Part shown: one piece after another, positions 19,755 to 29,716 of the stretch
How the letters are laid out: the number at the start of each line of letters is the position of its first letter
How positions within the stretch are numbered: position 1 is the first letter of the stretch
Assembly: GCA_014360685.1 (NCBI GenBank)
Contig: JACIXB010000011.1
Location: forward strand, 409,803-473,802
Length of the DNA: 64,000 nt
Direction: 5' to 3'
Origin: Actinomycetota bacterium
GTDB taxonomy: Bacteria; Actinomycetota; Geothermincolia; Geothermincolales; RBG-13-55-18
Translations under genes and position numbers: made by a program
The notes under the pieces: generated by a model
Told to the model about the DNA's origin: nothing
Seen by the model: the letters and a program-made list of their open reading frames with translations, nothing else
Database searches by the model: none

Positions 19755-20771
19755 TCAAACCCGGAAGCGGTGAGAGGCCTCCTTCATGATGCGCAGGTTC
19801 TGGAAGGGGGTGTCCAGGCCCAGCCCGCAGGGCGGGGTTATCATGGCCGCTCCCCTGCGCACGGCGAGCAACACTTCCTCCAGGACCATCTCCGGCGGAA
19901 AATAGTGGACCAGGGATGCGGGTACCGTCCCCACGATGGGCTTCCCCAGGATGCGGTGGGCTTCCGCCGGGTCCACCTCGGCCTCGAAGGAATAAGCGTC
20001 CATGACCGTTTCCCGGCACATCTCCACCTGCTCCAAGCGGCCGCCGCACACGTGGAGGATGAGCCTGGCGCCCCCCAGGTGAGCGAATCGGCTCAGCTCG
20101 TTGAGATAAGGAAGGACATTGGTGAAGAGGTCGAATCCCAGGTAGGCGCCGGTACGCGCCGCCGGTTCGTGGATCATGAGGATGTCGGTTCCGCGCTCCA
20201 CCATGGCCTCGGCGTAGGCGCAGAGGAAGGATATGAGCCCCTCCAGCAGGCGGTCCAAGAAGCCGGGGTCCCTCTTGATTAGCTCCAGGAGGACCGAGGG
20301 GCGGATGAGGGAGGAGACCAGGGTGGCCGGCCCGGCCAGGTTCCCTATTATGGGGGCGCTGGGCCGCATCTCGTGGACCAGTTCCAGCGCCCTCAGGACC
20401 TGGGGGATGCGGCCGTGGTTGAGAAGGGCGGGAAGGGCGTCGGCGATGATCTCCTCCGGGGATGCCTGGGGAAACGCGGTTATGCGCGGCAGGGTGGTGC
20501 CGTCCCCGATGTCCACCCGGGCCCCCAGGGCTTCCGCTTCCACCGTGAGGCAGAGTGGGAGGCCGATGTTGTCGAACCCAACCATGTCGTAACAGGCCAC
20601 GGCCAGCTCGGCCATCATGACCCCTGAATAATGGGCCGCGGGAAGGGGGATGTGAAAACGCTCCAGGACCTCGTGGGTGACCACGTTGATCAGCCCGCCG
20701 GGCCCCAGCACGGGAAATCGCGGGGTGGGCTCGCCCGACAGGGCGGCGAGGACGAGCTCGCGACGGTCCAA
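19755..20771 (-). CDS. Uroporphyrinogen decarboxylase (URO-D) superfamily / corrinoid methyltransferase-like protein
   Basis: RELVLAALSGEPTPRFPV..., ILMIHEPAARTGAYLG, LILHVCGGRLEQVEM. Confidence 0.75.
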   Translation of the reverse strand: MDRRELVLAALSGEPTPRFPVLGPGGLINVVTHEVLERFHIPLPAAHYSGVMMAELAVACYDMVGFDNIGLPLCLTVEAEALGARVDIGDGTTLPRITAFPQASPEEIIADALPALLNHGRIPQVLRALELVHEMRPSAPIIGNLAGPATLVSSLIRPSVLLELIKRDPGFLDRLLEGLISFLCAYAEAMVERGTDILMIHEPAARTGAYLGFDLFTNVLPYLNELSRFAHLGGARLILHVCGGRLEQVEMCRETVMDAYSFEAEVDPAEAHRILGKPIVGTVPASLVHYFPPEMVLEEVLLAVRRGAAMITPPCGLGLDTPFQNLRIMKEASHRFRV

Positions 20772-20874
20772 ATCCCCTCCCTTCGAGCCACGCGGAGCTT
20801 GCTGCTCCGGTGCGGGTGGATTATATACCTCTTATCGGCGGAATTCCATGCCCGTTGAAGAAAGGAGAGGGAGC

Positions 20875-21528
20875 ATGAGTTATTCGGAGATGGGGGAAGT
20901 CTGGTCGCGTTACGTGAGGGTACGCTGCGAGCGTGCCGTGAAGGTCCTCAAAAAGAGAGAGTTCGACGCCCGGTATTACCCGGATCGGGATGAAGCGGTG
21001 AGGGCCGTCCTGGAGGTAATACCTTCCGACCAGCCTGTGGGTTGTGGTGGCTCCTGGACCATGCGCCAGATCGGTCTCCTGGATGCCCTGAGGGAGAGGG
21101 GGAACCCGGTTTTCGCCCACGAGGGCGGGATGGACTTCGAGGAGACCATGCGCGTCCGCCGCGAGGCCCTGACCTGCCCCTTCTATTTATCCAGCGCCAA
21201 CGCCCTGACCATGCGCGGGGAGGTCGTGAACGTGGACGGCATTGGAAACCGGGTGGCGGGAATTTCCTTCGGGCCCTCCACGGTGATCATCGTGGCCGGT
21301 TACAACAAGCTGGTTCCCGACCTGGAGGCCGCCTTCCGGCGCATCCGGGAGGTGGCGGCCCCGGCCAACGCCATACGTTACAACCTGGACACCCCTTGCG
21401 TGCGGAGGGGGCAATGCACGGACTGCAACCAGCCCGCCGGCATCTGCCGCATAACCACCATCATCAGCCGCCGTCCCATGATGACCGACTTCAAGGTCTT
21501 CCTGGTCGGCGAACCCCTCGGCTTCTAA
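20875..21528 (+). CDS. LUD (lactate utilization, LutC/DUF162-like) domain protein
   Basis: VIPSDQPVGCGGSWTMRQIGLLDAL, SSANALTMRGEVVNVDGIGNRVAGISFGPSTVIIVAGYNKLV. Confidence 0.85.
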   Translation: MSYSEMGEVWSRYVRVRCERAVKVLKKREFDARYYPDRDEAVRAVLEVIPSDQPVGCGGSWTMRQIGLLDALRERGNPVFAHEGGMDFEETMRVRREALTCPFYLSSANALTMRGEVVNVDGIGNRVAGISFGPSTVIIVAGYNKLVPDLEAAFRRIREVAAPANAIRYNLDTPCVRRGQCTDCNQPAGICRITTIISRRPMMTDFKVFLVGEPLGF

Positions 21529-21553
21529 TGGGGTCAGGTCTTGAATCGTGATA
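21529..21553 (+). repeat. REP/RAYT-like 25-bp repeat, copy 1
   Basis: TGGGGTCAGGTCTTGAATCGTGATA, identical to 24156-24180. Confidence 0.8.
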
Positions 21554-21943
21554 ACCCCATGGATATACAGCGGAGGTTGGCGGCCAAACCTTGCCCCCTC
21601 CGGGACATCTTCCCCTCCGGCCCGGTCCGTACGTTGCCGCGCTGCCCTTCGCCCCGCCCCTCAAGGCCGGTAATGGCGGGTATGGAATCCCGGGAGCGGG
21701 ACCGGGGGATATGATATAATCACCATCGACCGGTATGTCAGGCGGCCACGTGGCCGGCACCCAGCCGGATGGGCGGCTGGGTTTTATTTATCTCCGCCCG
21801 CGGAAGGCCCCGTTTGCCCGTGGGCCATGGGGCAGGCGGGAGGTTTTCGGGAGATTGGATATCGGATAACGATTTGGCGGGTATTCGGTCCTTCCGGCGG
21901 TGAGATGGTAAAAGATGGAAGCTACCCCACGGGGAGGAATGAT

Positions 21944-22546
21944 ATGGCCGGCGGGAAAATACTCATGATCGACAACTACGACTCCTTCACCTACAACCTC
22001 GTCCAGTTCCTGGGAATACTGGGCGCGGACCTGGTGGTCTTCCGCAACGACCATACCCGGCTGGAACAGGTGGAGGAACTGAGGCCGGCGGGGATCGTCA
22101 TCTCCCCCGGTCCCAAGGCGCCTGGGGATGCGGGACTTTCCAAGGATATAATCCTGGAGTTCGGACCCCGCGTGCCCATCCTGGGCGTGTGCCTGGGCCA
22201 CCAGTGCATAGGCGAGGCTTACGGAGGGAAGGTGGATCGCGCCCCTTACGTGATGCACGGCAAGACCTCCCTGATCCACCACGACGGAAAGGGGGTCTTC
22301 AGGGGCCTGCCGGATCCCATGGAGGCGGCGCGTTACCATTCCCTGGTGGTTCTCGAGGGTTCCCTGCCCTCCTGCCTGGAGATCAGCGCCCGCACCGATG
22401 ACGGTCTGATAATGGGGCTCCGGCACCGCGAGTTCCCAGTGGAGGGCATACAGTTCCATCCCGAGTCCTTCATGACCCCGCAGGGACTGCGCCTGCTGGC
22501 CAACTTCCTTGAATTGGCGGGCATGCGCGCCAGGGAACTGGTTTGA
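21944..22546 (+). CDS. pabA: Aminodeoxychorismate/anthranilate synthase component II (glutamine amidotransferase)
   Basis: MIDNYDSFTYNLVQFLG, GVCLGHQCIGEAYGG, GIQFHPESFMTPQG. Confidence 0.9.
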   Translation: MAGGKILMIDNYDSFTYNLVQFLGILGADLVVFRNDHTRLEQVEELRPAGIVISPGPKAPGDAGLSKDIILEFGPRVPILGVCLGHQCIGEAYGGKVDRAPYVMHGKTSLIHHDGKGVFRGLPDPMEAARYHSLVVLEGSLPSCLEISARTDDGLIMGLRHREFPVEGIQFHPESFMTPQGLRLLANFLELAGMRARELV

Positions 22547-22654
22547 GCCGCGGCGGCCGGCGCCCACGGAAATTCCGTTGGGGATGAGGAGGAATAAGGG
22601 TCCGCGGGAAAGGCGGGTCGGGCGTCATGGCCCGGATCGCATCGGAGGTAAGCG

Positions 22655-24178
22655 ATGACCCGGATGGGGCGGAAAAGCGAAACCGATTCCTGGCTGGGTT
22701 CTCTTCCCGCCGCGCTGGCCGGCGAGGCCGGCCGTTACGCTGGAGGCGGGAAGGCTTTCGTAAAGGGGAAGGGGGTAGCCCTGAGGCTGGGATGGCTCGA
22801 GCTTTCCGATCCTCCTCCCATGGAGGAGATCTTCCACCTGCTGGCCTATACGCCCTACGCCTGCTTCCTCGATTCCAGCCTGGTCATGGAGAGGCTGGGA
22901 AGACATTCCTTCATCGGTTACCGGCCTTTCCTGGTCTTGTCCACCCGCGGGCATATCTGCCGGTGGAAGGCCCGAGGGGGCGCATCGTGGACCACGGAGG
23001 AAAACCCCTTCCGCGCGCTGCGCAGGGCCCTGAAAGCCTTCCGGTTGGAGGGTGGGGAGGAGAGCACCCCGGCGGATCTCCCGCCCTTCACCGGAGGGGG
23101 TATGGGTTACCTGGCCTACGAGTTGGGTCGCTACATCGAGAGGCTCCCCGGGAAGGCCGTGGACGACCTGGGCCTCCCCGAGCTGTGTTTTGCCTTCTAC
23201 GACCGCCTCCTGGCCCACGACCATCGAGCTGGAAAGACCTGGCTCCTGGCCCTTCACCCCTTCGATCCGGGGGAGGTCCTGGAGGTGGAAAAAAGGTTGA
23301 CGGAAACGGAACCTCCCGAATACCCGGCCCCGGCGGGAGGCGGGGCGGTTCGATTCACCTCCAACTTCACCCGGGAGGAATACCTGGAGGCCGTGCGGCG
23401 GGTGAAGGAGTACATCTATGCCGGGGATATCTACCAGGCCAACCTCTCCCAGCGTTTTCATGCTCCCCTCACCGTGCATCCCTGGATCCTCTATCGCCGG
23501 CTGCGGCGCCTCAACGCCGCCCCCTTCGCCGCTTACTTCAACGCCGTGGAGGGCCAGGTGTGCTCCTCCTCCCCGGAGCGTTTCCTCAAAGGAGAGGGGC
23601 GCAGGGTGGAGACGCGGCCCATAAAGGGGACGCGGCCGAGGTCGGACGACCCCCGGGAGGACCGCCGGCTGGCCGAGGAGCTGCTGGCCAGCGCCAAGGA
23701 CCGGGCCGAGCTGTCCATGATCGTGGACCTGGAGAGGAACGATCTCGGTCGGGTCTGCTCCTACGGTAGCGTGAAGGTTGAGGAACACGCGGTCATCGAG
23801 CACTACTCCACCGTGCATCACCTGGTCTCCACGGTGGTGGGGGAGCTCCACCCCGGAAAGGACGTGGTGGACCTGCTGCGTGCCTCCTTTCCCGGGGGCT
23901 CCATAACCGGGGCGCCCAAGATACGGGCCATGGAGATCATCGACGAGCTGGAACCCACGGCGCGCAGCGTTTACACGGGAAGCATCGGGTACCTGGGATT
24001 TAATGGTGATTTCGACCTGAACATCGCCATCCGCACCATTGTCGTCAAGGGGAACACGGCCTATTTCCAGGCGGGAGGCGGGATCGTGGCCGACTCGGTC
24101 CCGGAGGACGAGTACCAGGAGACCCTGGACAAGGGCAAGGCCATCTTCACCTCCCTGGGGTCAGGTCTTGAATCGTGA
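22655..24178 (+). CDS. pabB: Aminodeoxychorismate/anthranilate synthase component I
   Basis: RPIKGTRPR, SMIVDLERNDLGRVCSYGSVKV, SFPGGSITGAPKIRAMEIIDELE; the C-terminal GSGLES is encoded by the 25-bp repeat. Confidence 0.9.
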   Translation: MTRMGRKSETDSWLGSLPAALAGEAGRYAGGGKAFVKGKGVALRLGWLELSDPPPMEEIFHLLAYTPYACFLDSSLVMERLGRHSFIGYRPFLVLSTRGHICRWKARGGASWTTEENPFRALRRALKAFRLEGGEESTPADLPPFTGGGMGYLAYELGRYIERLPGKAVDDLGLPELCFAFYDRLLAHDHRAGKTWLLALHPFDPGEVLEVEKRLTETEPPEYPAPAGGGAVRFTSNFTREEYLEAVRRVKEYIYAGDIYQANLSQRFHAPLTVHPWILYRRLRRLNAAPFAAYFNAVEGQVCSSSPERFLKGEGRRVETRPIKGTRPRSDDPREDRRLAEELLASAKDRAELSMIVDLERNDLGRVCSYGSVKVEEHAVIEHYSTVHHLVSTVVGELHPGKDVVDLLRASFPGGSITGAPKIRAMEIIDELEPTARSVYTGSIGYLGFNGDFDLNIAIRTIVVKGNTAYFQAGGGIVADSVPEDEYQETLDKGKAIFTSLGSGLES

Positions 24179-24180
24179 TA
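24156..24180 (+). repeat. REP/RAYT-like 25-bp repeat, copy 2, supplying the stop codon of pabB
   Basis: TGGGGTCAGGTCTTGAATCGTGATA, exact match to 21529-21553. Confidence 0.8.
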
Positions 24181-24404
24181 CCCCTGGGGATATTAGTTAG
24201 CGCATCTGCATATCCCTTATTACGCCCTGGCCGGGCGGGGAGGTGAAGCAAGGCTCCCTCGCGGCCCACTTCAGGAACCCGCCCGGCGGAGACCTCTCCG
24301 CGGCGCGGTGCTCGATTCCGGCAAAGCAGGGTCTTCACGGGCCACCCCAGGTTATCATGCCCTTTTGCGTACCGGGGGAGGCAAAGGTCAAAGCGGGCGC
24401 CGTC

Positions 24405-25268
24405 TCAAGCGGATATCTCCGCCTCCACCAGATCCCGGAAGGCGCGCATGAGGCGAGAGGTGACCGCACCTGGACATGGACCGGACAGGCTGGAGCCGTC
24501 CACCTCGCGGATGGGAATTATCTCTCCCGTGGTCATGGTGAGGAAAGCCTCCTCCGCCGCCTTGAGGTCCTCAAGGGGGTAGAAACCCTCCTCGGCGGGC
24601 AGGCCCAGTCCGGCGCATAGCTCCAGGACCGCCTCGCGGGTGATGCCGGGAAGGATCCCGCAATCGGCATGCGGGGTCTTCACCGTTCCCCCGGAGACAA
24701 GGAAGAGGTTGGAAGTGGAACCCTCGGCCAGGTATCCATCAGTGTTCATGAAGAGGGCGTCGTCGTAACCGCGGTCGGCGGCCTCCTGTTTGGCGTAGAG
24801 GGGTTCCAGGTAGTTGTTGGTTTTGACCCGGCACAGCGGGGAGCGGGAGTTGCGGCGCACCGAGGAAACGGTAACCCTCACACCACGGCCGTAGAACTCG
24901 GGAGGATAACCCTCGAGGGGCTTGACCATGATGAAGAAGCGGGGGGCGGAGGACCTGACGAGGTTGCGGGTCCCGCCGAAGTCCCCCCCGGTCACCGTCA
25001 GGCGCACGTAGGCGTCTCCCTCTCCCACGTTCTCCCGGTACAAGGCATGGATGGCCTCCTCTATCTCCCCGTCTCCCGGGATCCCGGATATCCTCAGCAC
25101 CCGGCACCCCTCCCGCAGGCGGGCCAGGTGGCGGTCCAGGCGGAAGGGCCTCCCGCGGTAAGCGCGTATGGTCTCGAACAGTCCGTCCCCGAAGAGCACT
25201 CCCCGGTCGTTTACGGGTAGGCATGCTTTTTCGGCGTCCAGGATCCGTCCGTCAAGGTATACTTTCAT
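24405..25268 (-). CDS. pabC: Class IV aminotransferase, aminodeoxychorismate lyase-like
   Basis: VNDRGVLFGDGLFETIRAYRGRPF, VKTNNYLEPLYAKQEA, EGSTSNLFLV; adjacent to pabAB. Confidence 0.85.
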   Translation of the reverse strand: MKVYLDGRILDAEKACLPVNDRGVLFGDGLFETIRAYRGRPFRLDRHLARLREGCRVLRISGIPGDGEIEEAIHALYRENVGEGDAYVRLTVTGGDFGGTRNLVRSSAPRFFIMVKPLEGYPPEFYGRGVRVTVSSVRRNSRSPLCRVKTNNYLEPLYAKQEAADRGYDDALFMNTDGYLAEGSTSNLFLVSGGTVKTPHADCGILPGITREAVLELCAGLGLPAEEGFYPLEDLKAAEEAFLTMTTGEIIPIREVDGSSLSGPCPGAVTSRLMRAFRDLVEAEISA

Positions 25269-25747
25269 TTTCTCGTTGCGCTCCGGTGCGGTTCTTGCCG
25301 CGCCCAGGCGGACCCGGCGTTCCCATGGTAATACATATCTTGGTCAATAGTATAATGCTCACAGGCGGTCGGTTCATTCCTTTGGAGTGCGCAATGCCCG
25401 CGGGGGAGCGGGTTCCTCTACCATGGGTAGCATGGAAAGCCGCGCATTTCTGGGCTGGTGGGAGCGCGCGTCGAGGATAGCGGAGCGGCATGTCACATCA
25501 GGGCATGAGGCGCGGACCTTCCGGGTAACGCGGGTCACCCTCACCCAGGGGATGCGTTGTGGATGCGGGCGAGGGGCGGAAGCGGTTCGGTTCCAGCATC
25601 AGTTGGGAATATTTAGTAGATAGGAGTTAGGGTGGGAATCCGCTTTCAAGCCACGGGCACGCCGGCGAGAGTTTTAGCCAAACGGCCGGGAAGGGAGGGA
25701 ATGTCCTCCGCGGCGACACGGAAGTTGAGGGCATCGTGGGAGGAAGC

Positions 25748-26944
25748 ATGACAACCAAGAATTTTTTGAAGGTAAAGAGCCTCGCAGTCGGTGGCTACCC
25801 CTCGGTTTCCAGGGCCCACATGGACCTGGTGAGGACCTATTCCAGCCCCGCTCTTTTAGGGCCCCCGGTGTGCGACCAGCTGGTGGCCCTGGTGGAGCAC
25901 ATGTACACCGAGGAGGAGGCGGAGGTGGCGCGCCATCTCAAGCCTTGGCGTCCCCGGACGGCGTCCTCGCTGGCCCGGGCCTCTGGAAGGCCGCTCCAGG
26001 AGGTCCAGGGGATCCTGCACCGGCTGGCCCACGAGAAGTACGTGCTCTTTTCCTTCGGGACCGGGGACAAGGAGCGCTTCGGCCTCCTCCCCATCGTCCC
26101 CGGCACCTTCGAGCACGTCCTGGTGCGCAAGTCCCCGGATGAGGTGACCGACTGGCACCGGCGGTTCGCGGAACTCTTCGAGGCCCTCTTCCGGACCGGT
26201 TTCATATCCGCCTACAACCGGAGGCCGGTGCATGCCGTGAGATATTTACCGGTACGGGAGTCACTGGAGGCCGTTCCCATGGCCCTGCCCTCCGATCGCC
26301 TGGAGTCGGTCATGGAGGACTATCGCCATTTCGCCGTCGGGGTCTGCCAGTGCCGTCTCACAAAGAATTTGCTGGGTGAGGGCTGCGGCCGGCCACTGGA
26401 GACCTGCATGGTCATGGGGGATTTCGCTCCCACCCTGGTTAGGGAGGGTCGCATGCGGCGGGTGGACAGGGAAGAGGCCCTGGCCATAAAGAGAGAAGCG
26501 GAAAAGTCCGGGCTGGTCACCTGGATGATGAACGACCGCAGCGCCAGGTTCTTCCGTTGCTCCTGTTCGTGCTGCGGATGCTGCTGCGACGCCTTGCGCC
26601 AGATATCCGAGTTCAACGCCCCGGGCTTCATCGCCCCGCCCCATTACCTACCCCACCTGGACATCACCCTTTGCGATTTCTGCGGGAAATGCGCCAAGGC
26701 GTGCACCATGGGGGCCATGGTGGTCGAGCGGGAGGGGGAGAAGAAGAGCCACCTGCACCGGAAGGAACGCTGCATAGGATGCGGTCTCTGCGTGGTGGCC
26801 TGCCCGCGCGGGGCGCTCTCGCTGCGGGAGGTGCCCGACTACCAGCCGCCGCCGGCCGACTTCCTCGCCTACCTGGCGAAGTACGGCGTGAACTACCTGA
26901 TAAACGGCTTCAATGAGTGGCTTTCCCGCCGTCGCTCCCGGTGA
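25748..26944 (+). CDS. 4Fe-4S ferredoxin-type iron-sulfur protein
   Basis: CDFCGKCAKACTMGAM and CIGCGLCVVACPRGAL; FRCSCSCCGCCCDAL. Confidence 0.85.
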   Translation: MTTKNFLKVKSLAVGGYPSVSRAHMDLVRTYSSPALLGPPVCDQLVALVEHMYTEEEAEVARHLKPWRPRTASSLARASGRPLQEVQGILHRLAHEKYVLFSFGTGDKERFGLLPIVPGTFEHVLVRKSPDEVTDWHRRFAELFEALFRTGFISAYNRRPVHAVRYLPVRESLEAVPMALPSDRLESVMEDYRHFAVGVCQCRLTKNLLGEGCGRPLETCMVMGDFAPTLVREGRMRRVDREEALAIKREAEKSGLVTWMMNDRSARFFRCSCSCCGCCCDALRQISEFNAPGFIAPPHYLPHLDITLCDFCGKCAKACTMGAMVVEREGEKKSHLHRKERCIGCGLCVVACPRGALSLREVPDYQPPPADFLAYLAKYGVNYLINGFNEWLSRRRSR

Positions 26945-26973
26945 CACCTCATCCCGGGGCCTCCCGGGAGAAA

Positions 26974-27085
26974 GGAGGTCCCCGACTACCATCCGCCGGC
27001 CGACTTCATCGCCTGCCCGGCGAAGCACGGCGTGAACTTCCCCACCTGGGGTCTCCGGACGAGGCTTTCCCGCCGCCCCCCTTAC
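26974..27085 (+). pseudogene. Decayed duplicate of the 3' end of the upstream Fe-S gene
   Basis: Reads EVPDYHPPADFIACPAKHGVNFPTWGLRTRLSRRP versus EVPDYQPPPADFLAYLAKYGVNYLINGFNEWLSRRRSR in the intact gene (26829-26940). Confidence 0.75.
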
Positions 27086-27186
27086 ACATGAACAAACAAT
27101 ATGCTATTGTATAACGGCCGGTAAACTGGGAGGGGATCCAGGCTTGCGCCTGGTCTCGGTGGACTGCTTTCAAAGGGGGGCTGGCC

Positions 27187-29082
27187 ATGAAGCGAAACCG
27201 TTTCCGTGTCGTCCTCATCCTGGTGGTATCCGTCCTTTTCCTGTCCTTGACCCAGGTCCCCGCGGCTCCCGCCCTCGCGGCCGGGGAAACGGTGGTCGGG
27301 GAGACGGGCTCCGGGATCTCGGGGGAAGGCCGCACCTACAAGGTGGCCAAGGTGACCGAGGACTGGACCATGTGGGACGGGATAACCATCCCGGTGAGCG
27401 TTTATTACCCCGAGGATGCCCCGGCGGGGGAACGTTTCCCGGCCATCATCTTCGTCCACGGGTGGACCCTGGACAAGTCCATGGGGGAGTGGGGGGCGGA
27501 ATACTTCGCTTCCCGCGGTTACGTGGGAGTGGCCATCACCGCCCGAGGCTGGTTCGGCGCCGGGGGCGACGTGGGATGCATGGACCCCGAGCACGAGATG
27601 AAGGATGTCAGCCACGTCATAACCCTGCTCGGCGAGGACCCGCGTTTTCCGGTCCTCGAGGACGAGAAGGGACCGGTGGTGGGGATCACCGGCGCTTCCA
27701 TGGGGGGATGTTTCTCTTACCTCAAGTCGGAACGCAAGGACCCCCGCCCCGGGGATCCAGGCGACCCGCGCATCCGGGCCGCGGTTCCCATGCACGGGTC
27801 CTTCGACCTCACCTTCTCCCTGCTCCCCAACGGTGCGGGTAAGATGCTGTGGGGCGCTCTTCTGGTGGGTGTCACCTACCTGGGAGACCTGTCCGGATTC
27901 ATGGTCAGCCTCATGAACCTGGCGCTGGACTCCCGGATGGACGGCATGCAGAAGCTCCAGACATTCCTCGGATACTTGTGGAAGCTCATGCCTCCGGTGA
28001 CCACCTTCGACCCCGGCATGCTCTTCATATTGGGCACCATGCTGGAGAGGCGGACGGAAGATTACGGATTCTGCCACCAGTACTTCAAGGTACGGTCCGC
28101 ACGTTACTGGTGCGACGAGGAATATGACGGGTCGGTGGAGCATCCCATCATCACCCCCACCCTCATCCTGGCCGGGTGGAACGACGACCTGTTTTTCGCC
28201 AACGAAGGCTTGATGGCTTTTTCCCACATCCAGGCTCCCAAGCGGATAATCATCACCAACCACGGCCACCTGGGTTGTTACCCGGGACCCTTCCCGGTGG
28301 AGGGGATCACCGGGAGCCCGGAGAGCGCCTGGGTGCGCCAGGAGGTGGAACGTTGGTTCGATCGTTTCCTTAAGGGAGTGGACAACGGCGCGGACAGGGA
28401 ACCGCCGGTGGTCTTTTACCGGCATACCGATCCTTCCCGTTTCGGCACCGCGTCGACCTATCCCCTTCCCGGCACGAGGGAGGTCTCCTGGTACCTTGGA
28501 GGGGCTGGCCCGGACGGGTTGGGAACCTTGAGCCGGAAGGTCCCCGCAACCGGGGATAAATGGGATTTACTGGTAAATATCGGCCTTACGGGCTCCATCT
28601 CCCTTCCCTATTACCAGGACGCCCCGGAGCTTTTGGGCGGCGAGGCCCTGGGCATCCCCACCCGCATCAAGCTCCTGGAGATCCCCTTCACCGAGACCAG
28701 CTACCTCAGCCGTCCGCTGAAGAGGGACCTCACGGTCATGGGTGCCCCCCGCTTCCAGTTCTTCTATCGCGCCTCGGGGGAATTCACTCAGCTCATTCCC
28801 TGGCTGTACGAAGTCACCCCGGAAGGGGAGGAGATCCTGGTGAGCCGGGGTTTCTACGAGGGATACGGGTATACCCCATGGACCGACACGGGCATGGGTA
28901 ACCCCCTGGAGATGCAGGCCTGCTACCACCGTTTCCGTGCCGGAAGCCGCATCAAGCTGGTGGTCTCCACGGCGGACCTTCTTTCCTGCTGGCCGAACTG
29001 GGGCCTGAACTTCATATTCCTGCTCAGGAGCCGGGAGATGCCCTCGAGGATCGTTCTGCCCATAGTCCCCCCGGGCACCTGA
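27187..29082 (+). CDS. Secreted CocE/NonD (X-Pro dipeptidyl-peptidase, S15-like) hydrolase
   Basis: Signal peptide; FPAIIFVHGWTLDKS, VGITGASMGGCFSYLKS, TLILAGWNDDLFF; C-terminal beta domain. Confidence 0.8.
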   Translation: MKRNRFRVVLILVVSVLFLSLTQVPAAPALAAGETVVGETGSGISGEGRTYKVAKVTEDWTMWDGITIPVSVYYPEDAPAGERFPAIIFVHGWTLDKSMGEWGAEYFASRGYVGVAITARGWFGAGGDVGCMDPEHEMKDVSHVITLLGEDPRFPVLEDEKGPVVGITGASMGGCFSYLKSERKDPRPGDPGDPRIRAAVPMHGSFDLTFSLLPNGAGKMLWGALLVGVTYLGDLSGFMVSLMNLALDSRMDGMQKLQTFLGYLWKLMPPVTTFDPGMLFILGTMLERRTEDYGFCHQYFKVRSARYWCDEEYDGSVEHPIITPTLILAGWNDDLFFANEGLMAFSHIQAPKRIIITNHGHLGCYPGPFPVEGITGSPESAWVRQEVERWFDRFLKGVDNGADREPPVVFYRHTDPSRFGTASTYPLPGTREVSWYLGGAGPDGLGTLSRKVPATGDKWDLLVNIGLTGSISLPYYQDAPELLGGEALGIPTRIKLLEIPFTETSYLSRPLKRDLTVMGAPRFQFFYRASGEFTQLIPWLYEVTPEGEEILVSRGFYEGYGYTPWTDTGMGNPLEMQACYHRFRAGSRIKLVVSTADLLSCWPNWGLNFIFLLRSREMPSRIVLPIVPPGT

Positions 29083-29126
29083 CGGAAAGGTGGTTGCCTT
29101 TCCAAGGCCACCGGGTGAACGTGGGG

Positions 29127-29330
29127 CTAAAGCCCCCGGAAGAAGATGAGCAGAAGTCCGCCCAGCGGGAGCAGGACGCCGGCGGATATAACCAGGATGT
29201 TGATCACCTTAGGGTCGCGTAGCCCCTTGCCGCCTTTCCTGCCCAGCTTGACCAGTTCCCCGCGCATGGCCCAGAGTAGAGCCCCCCAGGCCAGTGCCAG
29301 CACGCCGAAGGCCACTTCTTCCACCTGCAT
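29127..29330 (-). CDS. Small membrane protein
   Basis: 67 aa with two hydrophobic segments. Confidence 0.45.
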   Translation of the reverse strand: MQVEEVAFGVLALAWGALLWAMRGELVKLGRKGGKGLRDPKVINILVISAGVLLPLGGLLLIFFRGL

Positions 29331-29657
29331 GGATTAAGCATGGCATCCGGCCGGTAGGCGTTGCAAGGCGGATATTCCCCATGGACCGCGGCGCTTCCAT
29401 GCTTGGGCGAAAGCCCTCCAACTTTAGTGCACACAGACCGCTCTGCGTATTTCATATGCACGGCGCCGCAAAGCTTGGCCATAAACTTTTCACGTGCCCC
29501 TTTCCTGTAATCCCCGCACCTTCTTCAGCGGACAACCAAGTCCCCCAAATCTACGGCTCCGCTCTCCTCACAACCCTCATAAGCCTTCAACATCGAATAC
29601 CCTGGCTTCGTTTGTCGCCGGGATTTCGGATTGACCGGAAAAGGTGAGAATTCCCTA

Positions 29658-29686
29658 TTGACAAAGTTATATATGTTGAATAACAT
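29658..29686 (+). promoter_or_regulatory. Candidate promoter TTGACA-N17-TAACAT with ATGTT-GAAT-AACAT palindrome
   Basis: Read directly upstream of the 29717 gene. Confidence 0.55.
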
Positions 29687-29716
29687 GGCAATGTCGTTAA
29701 TATTTAGGAGGCGGCG

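Noticed and set aside
22625-23851. Overlapping ORFs on both strands across pabB
   Set aside because: The 22655-24178 frame carries the chorismate-binding motifs; the others are GC-driven shadow frames.
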